From Pyrinomonadaceae bacterium (GTDB lineage: Bacteria; Acidobacteriota; Blastocatellia; Pyrinomonadales; Pyrinomonadaceae), in contig JAICGZ010000028.1 of the NCBI GenBank assembly GCA_025922875.1, positions 1-33,230 of the forward strand: a stretch of 33,230 nt of DNA, given 5' to 3'. Of the stretch, positions 1 through 8,619 are shown in pieces (position 1 is the stretch's first letter; every line of letters begins with the position of its first letter). Under the pieces are notes generated by a model that was not told the DNA's origin, ran no database searches, and saw only the letters and a program-made list of their open reading frames with translations. Position numbers and translations under genes: made by a program.

Positions 1-1250
1 CTGGATCGATTCAACTCTTCAGGAAGTCGCTCTTGCAAGTAGCGAAGATTGGGCAAGCCGGTTAACTGATCCGTGATCGACTTGAGTTCAAACTCGGTCG
101 CTCGTTCCTGCCACTCGGCGCGTTCTAAAGCGAGTGCAACCTGTGGGCCGATTATTTCAAGCAGGCTCAGATCGACTTCGTCGTATGCTCCTCCTCCTGA
201 CTTGTCAGTGATATTGAGAACACCGATTTTGCGGCCGCCAATAGCGATTGGATAACTAATAAACGAGTTCGTCTTGTAGCCGCGCTCGCGCGGCGCAGCC
301 TTGCGTCCGGCGCTGCGCAGGTCCGTAACCATCACAGCCTTTCCCGTTTCGATAACTTCTCCCGCCACTCCTTCACCGACACGCACTGGTTCAACCAAAG
401 CGGGATCAGTCACAAGCCCACTCGAAGCCTTTAGAATCAACTCGTTCGCAGTTTCATCCAGGACCATGAGCGACGCGCGCTCCGACTGAAGCAACTCCTT
501 CGAGTTGCTAACGATCGAGTTGTAGGTTTTGCCGGGTTCGTCGCAACTGATTCTTTCGAGAAAGTGTTGCAGCGACATTCCTAGTCGTGAACGATTCTCC
601 AGCTCGCTGCGCAGGCGTTGTACTTCACGCTCGAGCTCGTGGTTGACGGGAGCTTTAGCCACCGGCGCTGGAGCCTGGACCACCTTTTCAGCGACAGTTA
701 ACTGCTTCATCCCAGACCCATTTGACGATGCCACGCTGAGTCGATGCGCTGCCCGATCCACTCGCTCCGCCATTTCTTCCAAACGTTGCGGTTCTGAGAA
801 AAGGATGTTGGTGAAGAGGTCGTCTGAAGCAATAGCTTGCAAGTCGCCTTTGCGGAGACGATCGATCAGTTGCTGGTAGTCTGAACTCTTTACGAAAGCG
901 CGCCCACCAATCACCGCGAGATTCCGTTTGCCGCCGATCCCAACCGGCTTCGCAAAACACGAGAGGCCTGCGTGACATTTGTATTCAATCATCCCGCCGG
1001 CCTTGACGGCACGAGAATGCGCCACACCACAATATGGATCGCAGAGCTGTGCGTGTTCGGGAGAAGTTTGGAAGGTATGACAAACCGAGTTGTTGTTAGA
1101 CACAACTATAGCCGGCGGCTGATGTCCATCGACAAGCAGCAGCGCCAACCCCGAAGAGCCCGCTAACGAATCCTGAACTTCCGGCCAGGAAGGCGGGGCA
1201 TCTTCGCGGTGTTCCTGAGGACTCAGGGCAATGGGGGACTTTTTAACCAT
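1..1250 (-). CDS. PocR-GAF-GGDEF sensor, probable diguanylate cyclase (C-terminus outside window)
   Basis: The frame starts at the ATG at 1250-1248, with AGAGG just upstream, and stays open to the left edge, giving 416 visible residues. Residues about 25-120 look like a PocR sensory domain: a Cys pair (CDPYCGVAH), then YKCHAGLSCFAKPVGIGG and a V-I-GGRAF strand. PocR domains bind small ligands and are often fused to signalling outputs. A short linker and predicted coiled coil follow, then a GAF domain (about 225-375) with the strands SLMVLD, GEGVAGEVIETGKAV and PIAIGGRKIGVLNIT. The last residues, SITDQLTGLPNLRYL, are the typical opening of a GGDEF domain. The signature motif itself lies beyond the window, so catalytic activity cannot be judged. 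No membrane segment is seen, so it should be cytosolic. It stands alone behind the opp operon, separated by a large palindrome. Confidence 0.85.
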   Translation of the reverse strand, partial: MVKKSPIALSPQEHREDAPPSWPEVQDSLAGSSGLALLLVDGHQPPAIVVSNNNSVCHTFQTSPEHAQLCDPYCGVAHSRAVKAGGMIEYKCHAGLSCFAKPVGIGGKRNLAVIGGRAFVKSSDYQQLIDRLRKGDLQAIASDDLFTNILFSEPQRLEEMAERVDRAAHRLSVASSNGSGMKQLTVAEKVVQAPAPVAKAPVNHELEREVQRLRSELENRSRLGMSLQHFLERISCDEPGKTYNSIVSNSKELLQSERASLMVLDETANELILKASSGLVTDPALVEPVRVGEGVAGEVIETGKAVMVTDLRSAGRKAAPRERGYKTNSFISYPIAIGGRKIGVLNITDKSGGGAYDEVDLSLLEIIGPQVALALERAEWQERATEFELKSITDQLTGLPNLRYLQERLPEELNRS

Positions 1251-1351
1251 CAACCTCTGGGCTTCCTAAAAAACCTGCATCCGCACAAAGGCAGTTTACC
1301 TTAGTGCTAAACGTCCAATAGCCGGCGTATTTCAAGCGCGAACGCTAGAAG

Positions 1352-1447
1352 CGTCTCCCTGGAGTGCGGCGGCCTGGAGCCGCTTTGGCCACGATCAGGC
1401 GTAATCTATAACAAAGCGGCGCCAGGCCGCCGCACTCCAGGGAGACG
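1352..1447. repeat. Near-perfect palindromic element, family 1 copy 1
   Basis: Two 36-base arms (1352-1387 and 1412-1447) are inverted copies with one mismatch. They enclose a 24-base loop (1388-1411). The arms contain GGAGTGCGGCGGCCTGG. The same structure with a related loop occurs at 25544-25643, so this is a dispersed element and not a one-off terminator. It lies between the oppF stop and the start of the next gene, and on the minus strand it could also end opp transcription. Confidence 0.9.
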
Positions 1448-1461
1448 TCCTGGACGGAGGT

Positions 1462-2535
1462 TTAGTGGCCTGTTTCAAGGCCAGGTGCAGCGCCTGGAGC
1501 AACGTTCTCGATATGAGGCTCTGCGGGACTGATTCGGATACAGGCCGCGAAATGTGCCGGTTTGATTTCAACTAACTGAGGAACCACCTCCCTGCATGCC
1601 TCGATCGCATACGGACAACGCGTGTGAAAGCGACATCCTGGCGGAGGGTTTATCGGCGAAGGGACGTCGCCCTCCAGCATTATACGCTGCCTGGTAGCTT
1701 CAACCTGAGGATCGGGCACCGGCACGGCTGAAATGAGTGCTTTGGTGTAAGGCATCAACGGCTCGCGGTAAATCGTCTTGGCGTCAGCTATCTCCACGAG
1801 CTTGCCAAGGTACATGACCGCGACCCGATCTGAGACGTGCCTGATCGCGCGCAGGTCATGCGAGATAAAAAGATAGGTGAGGTTCTTTTCTCGACGCAGC
1901 CGCTCAAGCAGGTTCATGATCTGCGCCTGAATGGAAACATCGAGAGCCGAGATTGGTTCGTCGGCAACAATGAAATCAGGATCGACTGCGAGCGCGCGAG
2001 CAATGCCGATGCGCTGACGTTGACCGCCGGAAAACTCATGCGGGTATCGTTTAATGAAACGCTTGCTCAAGCCCACTGTCTCGAGCAGCTCTTGCACGCG
2101 CTGCTCGGCTTCTCTTCCGCGTGCCAAGCCGAACGTCGCGAGTGGTTCACCTACGATCTGACCAACAGTCATTCGCGGGTTTAGCGATGCGTAAGGATCC
2201 TGGAAAATGATCTGGAGATGCCGGCGCTGCTCGCGTAATTGACGGCCCGACAAATGTGCGAGGTCTCGATCCCGATAGAACACGTGTCCGTCCGTAGGTT
2301 CGGTGAGCCGGAGTATCGCTCGTCCCAGAGTGGATTTACCGCAACCAGATTCACCGACCAGCCCGAGAGTTTCTCCCTCATAAATATCGAGTGAAACACC
2401 ATCGACTGCTTTCACGACGCGCTTAACGGGATTAGTGCCGATCAACCTGTCGAGTGGTCCACCTCCACCCAGATCGAAGTGAACTTTGAGGTCCCTGATC
2501 GAAAGCACTGTTGAATTAGTCACTGGTGTTGTCAT
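1462..2535 (-). CDS. oppF: Oligopeptide/dipeptide ABC importer ATPase, OppF/DppF type
   Basis: This 357-residue ATPase powers peptide uptake at the inner face of the membrane, normally as a heterodimer with OppD. Walker A is GESGCGKST, the signature is [15 protein letters not shown], and Walker B is [12 protein letters not shown], followed by an H-loop in FISHDL. The C-terminal oligo_HPY region has the [14 protein letters not shown] cysteine motif found in peptide and nickel transporter ATPases. The N-terminus carries the insert around [10 protein letters not shown], as is common in OppF. The oppD stop TAA directly abuts this ATG (TAAATG), and no clear Shine-Dalgarno sequence is visible, so translation is probably coupled. 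It is the last gene of the operon. Peptide specificity cannot be told from the sequence. Confidence 0.95.
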   Translation of the reverse strand: MTTPVTNSTVLSIRDLKVHFDLGGGGPLDRLIGTNPVKRVVKAVDGVSLDIYEGETLGLVGESGCGKSTLGRAILRLTEPTDGHVFYRDRDLAHLSGRQLREQRRHLQIIFQDPYASLNPRMTVGQIVGEPLATFGLARGREAEQRVQELLETVGLSKRFIKRYPHEFSGGQRQRIGIARALAVDPDFIVADEPISALDVSIQAQIMNLLERLRREKNLTYLFISHDLRAIRHVSDRVAVMYLGKLVEIADAKTIYREPLMPYTKALISAVPVPDPQVEATRQRIMLEGDVPSPINPPPGCRFHTRCPYAIEACREVVPQLVEIKPAHFAACIRISPAEPHIENVAPGAAPGLETGH

Positions 2536-3564
<1,029 letters not shown>

Positions 3565-3576
3565 CTTGTTTAGAAG

Positions 3577-3658
3577 AGTCATTTTTACAGGATTGGCCGG
3601 ATGAAACATGATTTACATGTCAATCCTGATAAATCATGTCAATCCTGTAAAAATGACT
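3577..3658. repeat. Nested inverted repeat between oppC and oppD (family 3)
   Basis: The outer arms 3577-3594 and 3641-3658 are perfect 18-base inverted copies containing TTTTTACAGGATT. An inner pair, ACATGATTTA and TAAATCATGT (3606-3615, 3630-3639), is also perfect. The element begins 2 bases beyond the oppC stop, and its distal arm contains a possible oppD ATG. In the oppC-oppD mRNA it would fold into a strong hairpin, so it may reduce expression of the two ATPases relative to the permeases. It is related to 23448-23507. Confidence 0.85.
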
Positions 3659-3659
3659 T

Positions 3660-4676
3660 TCATACTGTTCGCATCTGCGGATCCAGCGCATCGCGCAATC
3701 CATCACCCAGGAAATTCAGCGAGAAGAGCGTCAGCGCCATCGTCACCCCGGGACAGATCAGTTGCCACGGGAAGACGCTGATGTTCGCGATTCCCTCAGT
3801 TGCCAGGCTGCCCCAGGACGCCAGCGGCGCCTGAACACCAAAACCGAGAAACGAAAGAAAGGCTTCAGTCAACATGATCTGCGGAATCGTTAGAGTGGCA
3901 TACACGATAACCGGACCTAACGTGTTCGGCACCAGATGGCGAAAGATAATGCGCGGTCCGGAAACTCCCGTGGCTCGCGCGGCCAGCACAAATTCCTGGT
4001 TCTTCAGCGACAACACCTGACCGCGCACTATCCGCGCCATCGTCAACCATGAAACCGAGCCGAGCGCGACGAAGAGCAGGATCAATTGACCGCGCGGCGT
4101 TTGGCTGCGAAACATGGAAAGCAGCACGATGACCAGAATTATGTAAGGCAGTGAGTAGAGCACATCGACAATGCGCATCATCACGTCATCAAGACGGCCT
4201 CCAAAATATCCGGCAATCGCGCCGTAAGTGACGCCGATCAGCAACGACACCAGCGTCGCGATGATTCCTACAAACAGCGAAATCTGTCCGCCCTGAAGCA
4301 CGCGCGCAAGTTGATCGCGGCCGGCGTTGTCCGTCCCCATCGGATGCGCCCAGGAGAACTCGCCGTCGGGACCGGTGAAAGGAGGAAACGATTTGGTTAG
4401 CCTGAGATCGTGTGAGGGAATGTAGTCAGGTGTAAATCCGAAGGTCCGTTTGATTAGTGTTGGTCCAACGATGGAAGCAACGGTTATGATGATAACGAAG
4501 ACCAGGCCAAACACTGCCAGCTTGTTCTTCAGCAGACGGCGCCATGCGTCTCGCCACAATGAAGAGCCGCGAACAAACTCTCCCGCTTCCTCCGATCGCA
4601 CGTCGGCTTCCGCGATCGCCATCTCCGGAGGAATGTGGATCAGTTCGTCTGGCTCGGTCTTTTTCTCTGTCGTCAT
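3660..4676 (-). CDS. oppC: Peptide ABC importer permease, OppC/DppC type
   Basis: This 338-residue inner-membrane permease is one half of the translocation channel. A cytosolic N-terminal tail of about 45 residues precedes the first membrane helix (AVFGLVFVIIITVASIVG), as in OppC_N families. The periplasmic segment holds the FSWAHPMGTDNAGRDQLAR motif that is characteristic of OppC. The binding-protein-dependent transport domain follows, with about five further helices and the EAA loop (FVLAARATGVSGPRIIFRH) that docks onto the ATPases. It ends with the usual DALDPQMR. The start is 3 bases after the oppB stop, so the two permeases are translationally coupled. Confidence 0.95.
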   Translation of the reverse strand: MTTEKKTEPDELIHIPPEMAIAEADVRSEEAGEFVRGSSLWRDAWRRLLKNKLAVFGLVFVIIITVASIVGPTLIKRTFGFTPDYIPSHDLRLTKSFPPFTGPDGEFSWAHPMGTDNAGRDQLARVLQGGQISLFVGIIATLVSLLIGVTYGAIAGYFGGRLDDVMMRIVDVLYSLPYIILVIVLLSMFRSQTPRGQLILLFVALGSVSWLTMARIVRGQVLSLKNQEFVLAARATGVSGPRIIFRHLVPNTLGPVIVYATLTIPQIMLTEAFLSFLGFGVQAPLASWGSLATEGIANISVFPWQLICPGVTMALTLFSLNFLGDGLRDALDPQMRTV

Positions 4677-4679
4677 TGT

Positions 4680-5606
4680 TTACTGATACCTCACACGCGG
4701 ATCGAGAAACGCGTAAGCGATATCAACCAGCAGATTCATCAACAGCAGCGTGATTGCGATGAACGCCACGATTCCGATGATCAGTGGCTCGTCGCGATTG
4801 AGTGAGGCCTGGATGAAATAGTTTCCCAAACCCGGCAGCGCGAAAATCCTTTCCACTACCACGGTGCCGGTCAGTAGAAAAGCCAACGCTGGTCCAGTGT
4901 AAGAAATCACCGGCATCAATCCGCCGCGCAACGCATGACGGATAACGACGTCCTTCTCGCTCAAACCCTTCGCGCGCGCGGTGCGGATGTAGTCAGAGCC
5001 CAGTACTTCGAGCATGCCTGCGCGCGTTAGTCGCGCGATGTACGCCATGTAGACCACCGACAAAGTAAGGACCGGCAGAATCAGGTTTCGACTCGGAAAT
5101 CCATTCCAACGAGAAGGCGGCACCCAGTACAAAGTCAAAGAAAAGATGAGCACCAGGATCGGACCGAGGACAAAGTTCGGCACTGAAATACCCAGCATTG
5201 CGACCGCCATCGACGCATAGTCCCATTTCGAGTTCTGTTTCAGTGCGGCGATGGATCCGACGGTGATGCCAACAACAAGTGCGAGTGCGTAAGCAAGAAT
5301 TCCGATAGTGGCGGATACCGGCAAGGAACGGCGAATGATGCTGTTTACCGACTGGCCTTCGTACCTGAGAGAAGTACCAAAGTCGAGACGCCCGATAATA
5401 CTCCACATCGTCTTGCCGTATTGTTGGTACCAGGGTTTATCGAGGCCGTACTTCTCGCGAATGTTGTTTTCGACTGCTGCAGATAAAGGCCTTTCGCCGG
5501 AATAAAAGTTTCCGGGCGCCAGTTTGATCAAGCCCCAGGTGAGAGTAATCACGACCAGGATCGTCGGGATCGTGATAAGCAAGCGTCTAACGATGAAGCG
5601 AAGCAT
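4680..5606 (-). CDS. oppB: Peptide ABC importer permease, OppB/DppB type
   Basis: This 308-residue integral membrane protein pairs with OppC to form the channel. It starts with the classic MLRFIVRRLL membrane anchor. The periplasmic LGLDKP-like segment (here YGLDKPWYQQYG) and LDFGTSL come next, then five further predicted helices. The EAA loop is YIRTARAKGLSEKDVVIRH. The end, FLDPRVRY, is the common terminus of this family, and the length is normal. It lies 25 bases downstream of the oppA stop in the same operon. The family assignment is secure, but whether di- or oligopeptides are moved is not. Confidence 0.95.
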   Translation of the reverse strand: MLRFIVRRLLITIPTILVVITLTWGLIKLAPGNFYSGERPLSAAVENNIREKYGLDKPWYQQYGKTMWSIIGRLDFGTSLRYEGQSVNSIIRRSLPVSATIGILAYALALVVGITVGSIAALKQNSKWDYASMAVAMLGISVPNFVLGPILVLIFSLTLYWVPPSRWNGFPSRNLILPVLTLSVVYMAYIARLTRAGMLEVLGSDYIRTARAKGLSEKDVVIRHALRGGLMPVISYTGPALAFLLTGTVVVERIFALPGLGNYFIQASLNRDEPLIIGIVAFIAITLLLMNLLVDIAYAFLDPRVRYQ

Positions 5607-5631
5607 CAGTTGATCGGCGTGAATCCGTGTG

Positions 5632-7608
5632 TCAGTCCGCGGCTAAACTCGGTGTGCCAAAATCCCACTTGGACTGATCGCGTTCGATGTAAACATATTT
5701 CCAGGGAAACAACGAAGCAGCATTTGGATACATGCCCTTCACGTATGGCTTCTTGAGCCAGTTAACAGAAGCCGTATCAATGGGAATAATTGGTTGCTGA
5801 TCGAGCATGTACGCTTCCGCCTTAGCCAGCAACTCGTAACGCTTCTTATGGTCGAGAGTGCGATTAGCTTCGTCGAGCATGGCGATGTACTTCGGATCCA
5901 ACCAACCCGTATCACTCCTGCCTCCGATGTAGAAGAGACTCAGAAATGTGAACGGGTCCATGTAATCCGCGCCCCAGGCACCGCGAGAAAACCCTTTATA
6001 TTGAAGCTTGGACCGTTGCTCCAGGTACGTCTTCCACTCCATATTTCGCAAGGGTACGGTAATTCCCAGGTTCTGTTTCCACTGCGCCTGCATCCATTCG
6101 GCCACGGACCGGTTTGCTCCCTGCGTGTTGTAGATAAACTCGACCTCGGCTACGGGAAACGTCGGACAGGAAAAACTGCCGTCGGCATTTTGGTTTACGG
6201 GATAACCAGCCTCACCAAGTAACCTGCGCGCTGCTGGAGGATCGAACGCGGGACCTTTGGGCTGAGGATAACCGGCGAAGATTCCTTCAGGAGTAAACGC
6301 CGTCAGAGGTTTTACAATCTGTCGCCAGGCCGCGTAGGCCTTCTTGTCGATCGAGAGGTTGAACGCCTTTCTCACCCTGACATCGTTCAGGGGAGGCCTG
6401 GTGGTATTCATGACCAAATAGTCGATGGCCGCTTCGACCGCATCCATGTAGTCCTTCTTATCTTTCAACACGTGCAGCCAGGGATTTGGCACCGCGTGAT
6501 TGTAGACGGCGTCAAGCTCTCCGACTTTGTACATATTCATCACAGTGTGATTGTCGATTATCGGATAGAAGTGGAGCTCGTCGAGCTTGACCGTCGCTGC
6601 GTCCCAATACATCGGATCGCGCTCGAGCACCAGCTTGTCGTAAGGTATCCATGTCTTAAGCTTGAATGGACCACAGGTGACAATATGGTCCGGCTGCGTC
6701 CAGGCGGCTCCATATTTCTCCACGACCTTGCGCGGCACGATACGGAAAACCTGGTGGGCCAGGAGTCCTAAAAAGAATGGACCCGACTGGTGTAATGAGA
6801 TTCGCAACGTGTAGTTATCAACAGCTTCGACGCCGAGATCCTCGGCCTTTACCGGCACCAGCTCTTTGCCTGCGACTGCGGCTTTCAGTTTTGGAGCGGC
6901 ATCCAGAAGCTTTGTCCTTGCCTTTTCAGTACCTGGCAACGTCAGTCGCATCGGACTATGCATCTGTCGATGGAAGGCAGTATCGGGATCTGAATGGGGC
7001 TCGTTTGCATCGGGAAGGTATTCAGGTTTTGCCTCGTCAATTGGCGTACCGCTGAGCGGGTCTGGGGGAAGACTCTCGTTGAAATCTCTGGCGAGGAGGA
7101 ACTGACCTGTTTTTGGATCGCGCACGAACACCTGTTGTTCGTTATAGGCCTGCGCGTATTTCAGATATAGAGTCTGAGAAACATTGTGAGAAGCTGTCTC
7201 TTTGGCCAGAGCCCGTCGAAAACTATAAACAAAGTCGTTTGCGTCGATCGGATCACCATTGGACCAACGCCCATTGCGTCGCAGGTGAAAAGTAAACTCG
7301 GATGAATCGTTATTAATGTGCCAGCGTTCAGCCAGGGCTGGTCGAGGAGCCAGCGTCTTGGCGTCGTATTCAACCAGACCTTCGTACAGCGCCATGTAAA
7401 GTCGTGCTTCTGGTTGGCCGTCACTGATGGCGGGGTCTAGTGATGCCGGCTCGTCTCCGGAAACGTAGCGAAGGATGTTTCGTTTAGGAGGAACGGGGTT
7501 ACCAAAATAAAGTTCATTACTGGAAACCACGGAGCACGACAGAGTGGTGCAGGCTAACGACGCCAGCAAAATCAACCCAACGATCTGTCTACACTTGCCA
7601 CTGCTCAT
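5632..7608 (-). CDS. oppA: Peptide-binding lipoprotein of the ABC importer, OppA type
   Basis: This is an extracytoplasmic solute-binding protein of the SBP_bac_5 family, which captures peptides and delivers them to OppBC. The ATG at 7608 is chosen because GGAGG lies five bases upstream; an ATG at 7626 is in frame but precedes that site. The N-terminus has basic residues, a hydrophobic stretch and cysteines (LASLACTTLSC), consistent with a lipoprotein signal, though the lipobox is not canonical. Typical family strings are EPASLDPAISDGQPEARL, LAERWHINND and FTFHLRRNGRWSNGDPI. At 658 residues it is longer than usual. The extra length sits in a polar Pro/Asp-rich insert at about 150-250, between the RRAL helix and the DNYTLRISL strand. 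It is the first gene of oppABCDF. Confidence 0.93.
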   Translation of the reverse strand: MSSGKCRQIVGLILLASLACTTLSCSVVSSNELYFGNPVPPKRNILRYVSGDEPASLDPAISDGQPEARLYMALYEGLVEYDAKTLAPRPALAERWHINNDSSEFTFHLRRNGRWSNGDPIDANDFVYSFRRALAKETASHNVSQTLYLKYAQAYNEQQVFVRDPKTGQFLLARDFNESLPPDPLSGTPIDEAKPEYLPDANEPHSDPDTAFHRQMHSPMRLTLPGTEKARTKLLDAAPKLKAAVAGKELVPVKAEDLGVEAVDNYTLRISLHQSGPFFLGLLAHQVFRIVPRKVVEKYGAAWTQPDHIVTCGPFKLKTWIPYDKLVLERDPMYWDAATVKLDELHFYPIIDNHTVMNMYKVGELDAVYNHAVPNPWLHVLKDKKDYMDAVEAAIDYLVMNTTRPPLNDVRVRKAFNLSIDKKAYAAWRQIVKPLTAFTPEGIFAGYPQPKGPAFDPPAARRLLGEAGYPVNQNADGSFSCPTFPVAEVEFIYNTQGANRSVAEWMQAQWKQNLGITVPLRNMEWKTYLEQRSKLQYKGFSRGAWGADYMDPFTFLSLFYIGGRSDTGWLDPKYIAMLDEANRTLDHKKRYELLAKAEAYMLDQQPIIPIDTASVNWLKKPYVKGMYPNAASLFPWKYVYIERDQSKWDFGTPSLAAD

Positions 7609-7688
7609 CGGAACCTCCACTAGCAAGGCAATAGCTTTAAAATCAGCGCGAGTTACGAGGAGACTCGCAAAGGAAGAGACGCTTGGAA

Positions 7689-7716
7689 GTTATCACGCGA
7701 AAGAAGCTTTGATCAA
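7689..7716 (-). promoter_or_regulatory. Weak candidate sigma-70 promoter for the opp operon
   Basis: On the minus strand TTGATC (7716-7711) and GATAAC (7694-7689) are separated by 16 bases, about 80 bases upstream of the oppA start. The -10 match is only moderate, so this is the best candidate in the spacer but far from certain. Confidence 0.3.
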
Positions 7717-7778
7717 GAAAGAGTTTCGCGCAAAAACGGAAAGGGTGCAGAGTTTACTTCCGGCATGAAAACTTTTAA

Positions 7779-7958
7779 TAGTGCGTCAGTTGGAATTTGG
7801 GATGAATACGCCGAAGGCGTTCGCTAATTTCAGCCCAAGGGTTGGAGGCTTTGCGACAACCCTGGGGATAGCCATTCCTGCTGTGGTCAACCCTGAAAGG
7901 GTTAAGCAACGCTGAAAGCGTTATCGGCGTAATTGTCAGTTTTCAAGCTGACGCACTA
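7779..7958. repeat. 180-base element with terminal inverted repeats and four internal hairpins (family 6)
   Basis: TAGTGCGTCAG (7779-7789) and CTGACGCACTA (7948-7958) are perfect 11-base inverted ends. Inside are four small hairpins: 7809-7819 (CGCC GAA GGCG), 7831-7844 (CAGCCC AA GGGTTG), 7889-7903 (AACCC TGAAA GGGTT) and 7908-7922 (AACGC TGAAA GCGTT). The spacer holds no convincing gene. The element lies between the O-methyltransferase stop and the opp promoter region and looks like a non-autonomous repeat. Confidence 0.75.
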
Positions 7959-7968
7959 CCAAACTTCT

Positions 7969-8610
7969 CTACAGCTTGACTGCGTAGCCGAGGCCATCAC
8001 CGACCGGCAACACTACGGCATGCAATTGAGGATGGTTGATGAAGTATTGATTAAATTCTCGTAACGCCACCGTGGAAGTTTCAGTATCGCCGCCTGCAAC
8101 CCTGCCGCCCCATAACAAATTGTCAACGATTACCACACCGCCGGCGCGCAAACGTTGCAGACCCAGATCGAGATACTGTTTGTATTCTTCCTTAACGGCG
8201 TCGATGAATAACAGATCGAATGTTTCCGTGAGGTGTGGCATCACTTCCAATGCTTTACCTCTTTCGATCCTTACGCGATTCATCACTCCGCCGCGCTCGA
8301 GATAATCGGAGGCCGCACGAATCATCTCTTCACTCGGCTCGATCGTCACGATCAAACCCTGCCGGCCCATGCCGCGTGCGAGATGGACCACCGAGTAACC
8401 GATCGCCATTCCGATCTCTAATGCTTCGCGAGCTCCGGTTGCTGAAGCCGTTATCTCGATAAAGCGCGCGACTTCACGATCAGCGATCGGTACGTTGTGC
8501 TCAGCAGCATATGCTTCCATCTCCGCCAGCAAAGGATCGCTTGCCGGCAGTAGTTGGTCCAGGTATTCCGCCTGTTCGCGTTTGATAATCGCGTCGAGTC
8601 GTGCCTTCAT
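7969..8610 (-). CDS. SAM-dependent O-methyltransferase (Methyltransf_3 family)
   Basis: This 213-residue cytosolic enzyme has a Rossmann-type fold. The SAM-binding motif is EIGMAIGYSVVHLARGM, followed by an acidic residue after the second strand (VTIEPSEEM). FDLLFIDAVKEEYKQYL and VIVDNLLWGGRV hold the conserved Asp/Lys and Asp-Asn positions that bind metal and substrate in catechol-type O-methyltransferases. The same motifs occur in bacterial YrrM/TrmR enzymes that methylate 5-hydroxyuridine in tRNA, so a tRNA-modifying role is possible, but I cannot tell it from a small-molecule enzyme. The start is 9 bases after the response regulator stop, so it is probably the last gene of that operon. 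No strong Shine-Dalgarno sequence is seen. Confidence 0.85.
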   Translation of the reverse strand: MKARLDAIIKREQAEYLDQLLPASDPLLAEMEAYAAEHNVPIADREVARFIEITASATGAREALEIGMAIGYSVVHLARGMGRQGLIVTIEPSEEMIRAASDYLERGGVMNRVRIERGKALEVMPHLTETFDLLFIDAVKEEYKQYLDLGLQRLRAGGVVIVDNLLWGGRVAGGDTETSTVALREFNQYFINHPQLHAVVLPVGDGLGYAVKL

Positions 8611-8619
8611 ATTTTTCTA

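Noticed and set aside
688-978. Minus-strand 96-codon frame near the left edge
   Set aside because: It is out of frame with the PocR-GAF-GGDEF gene, which has clear domain motifs through the same DNA.
1352-1447. CRISPR-like repeat
   Set aside because: Two inverted arms with one loop, not direct repeats with spacers.
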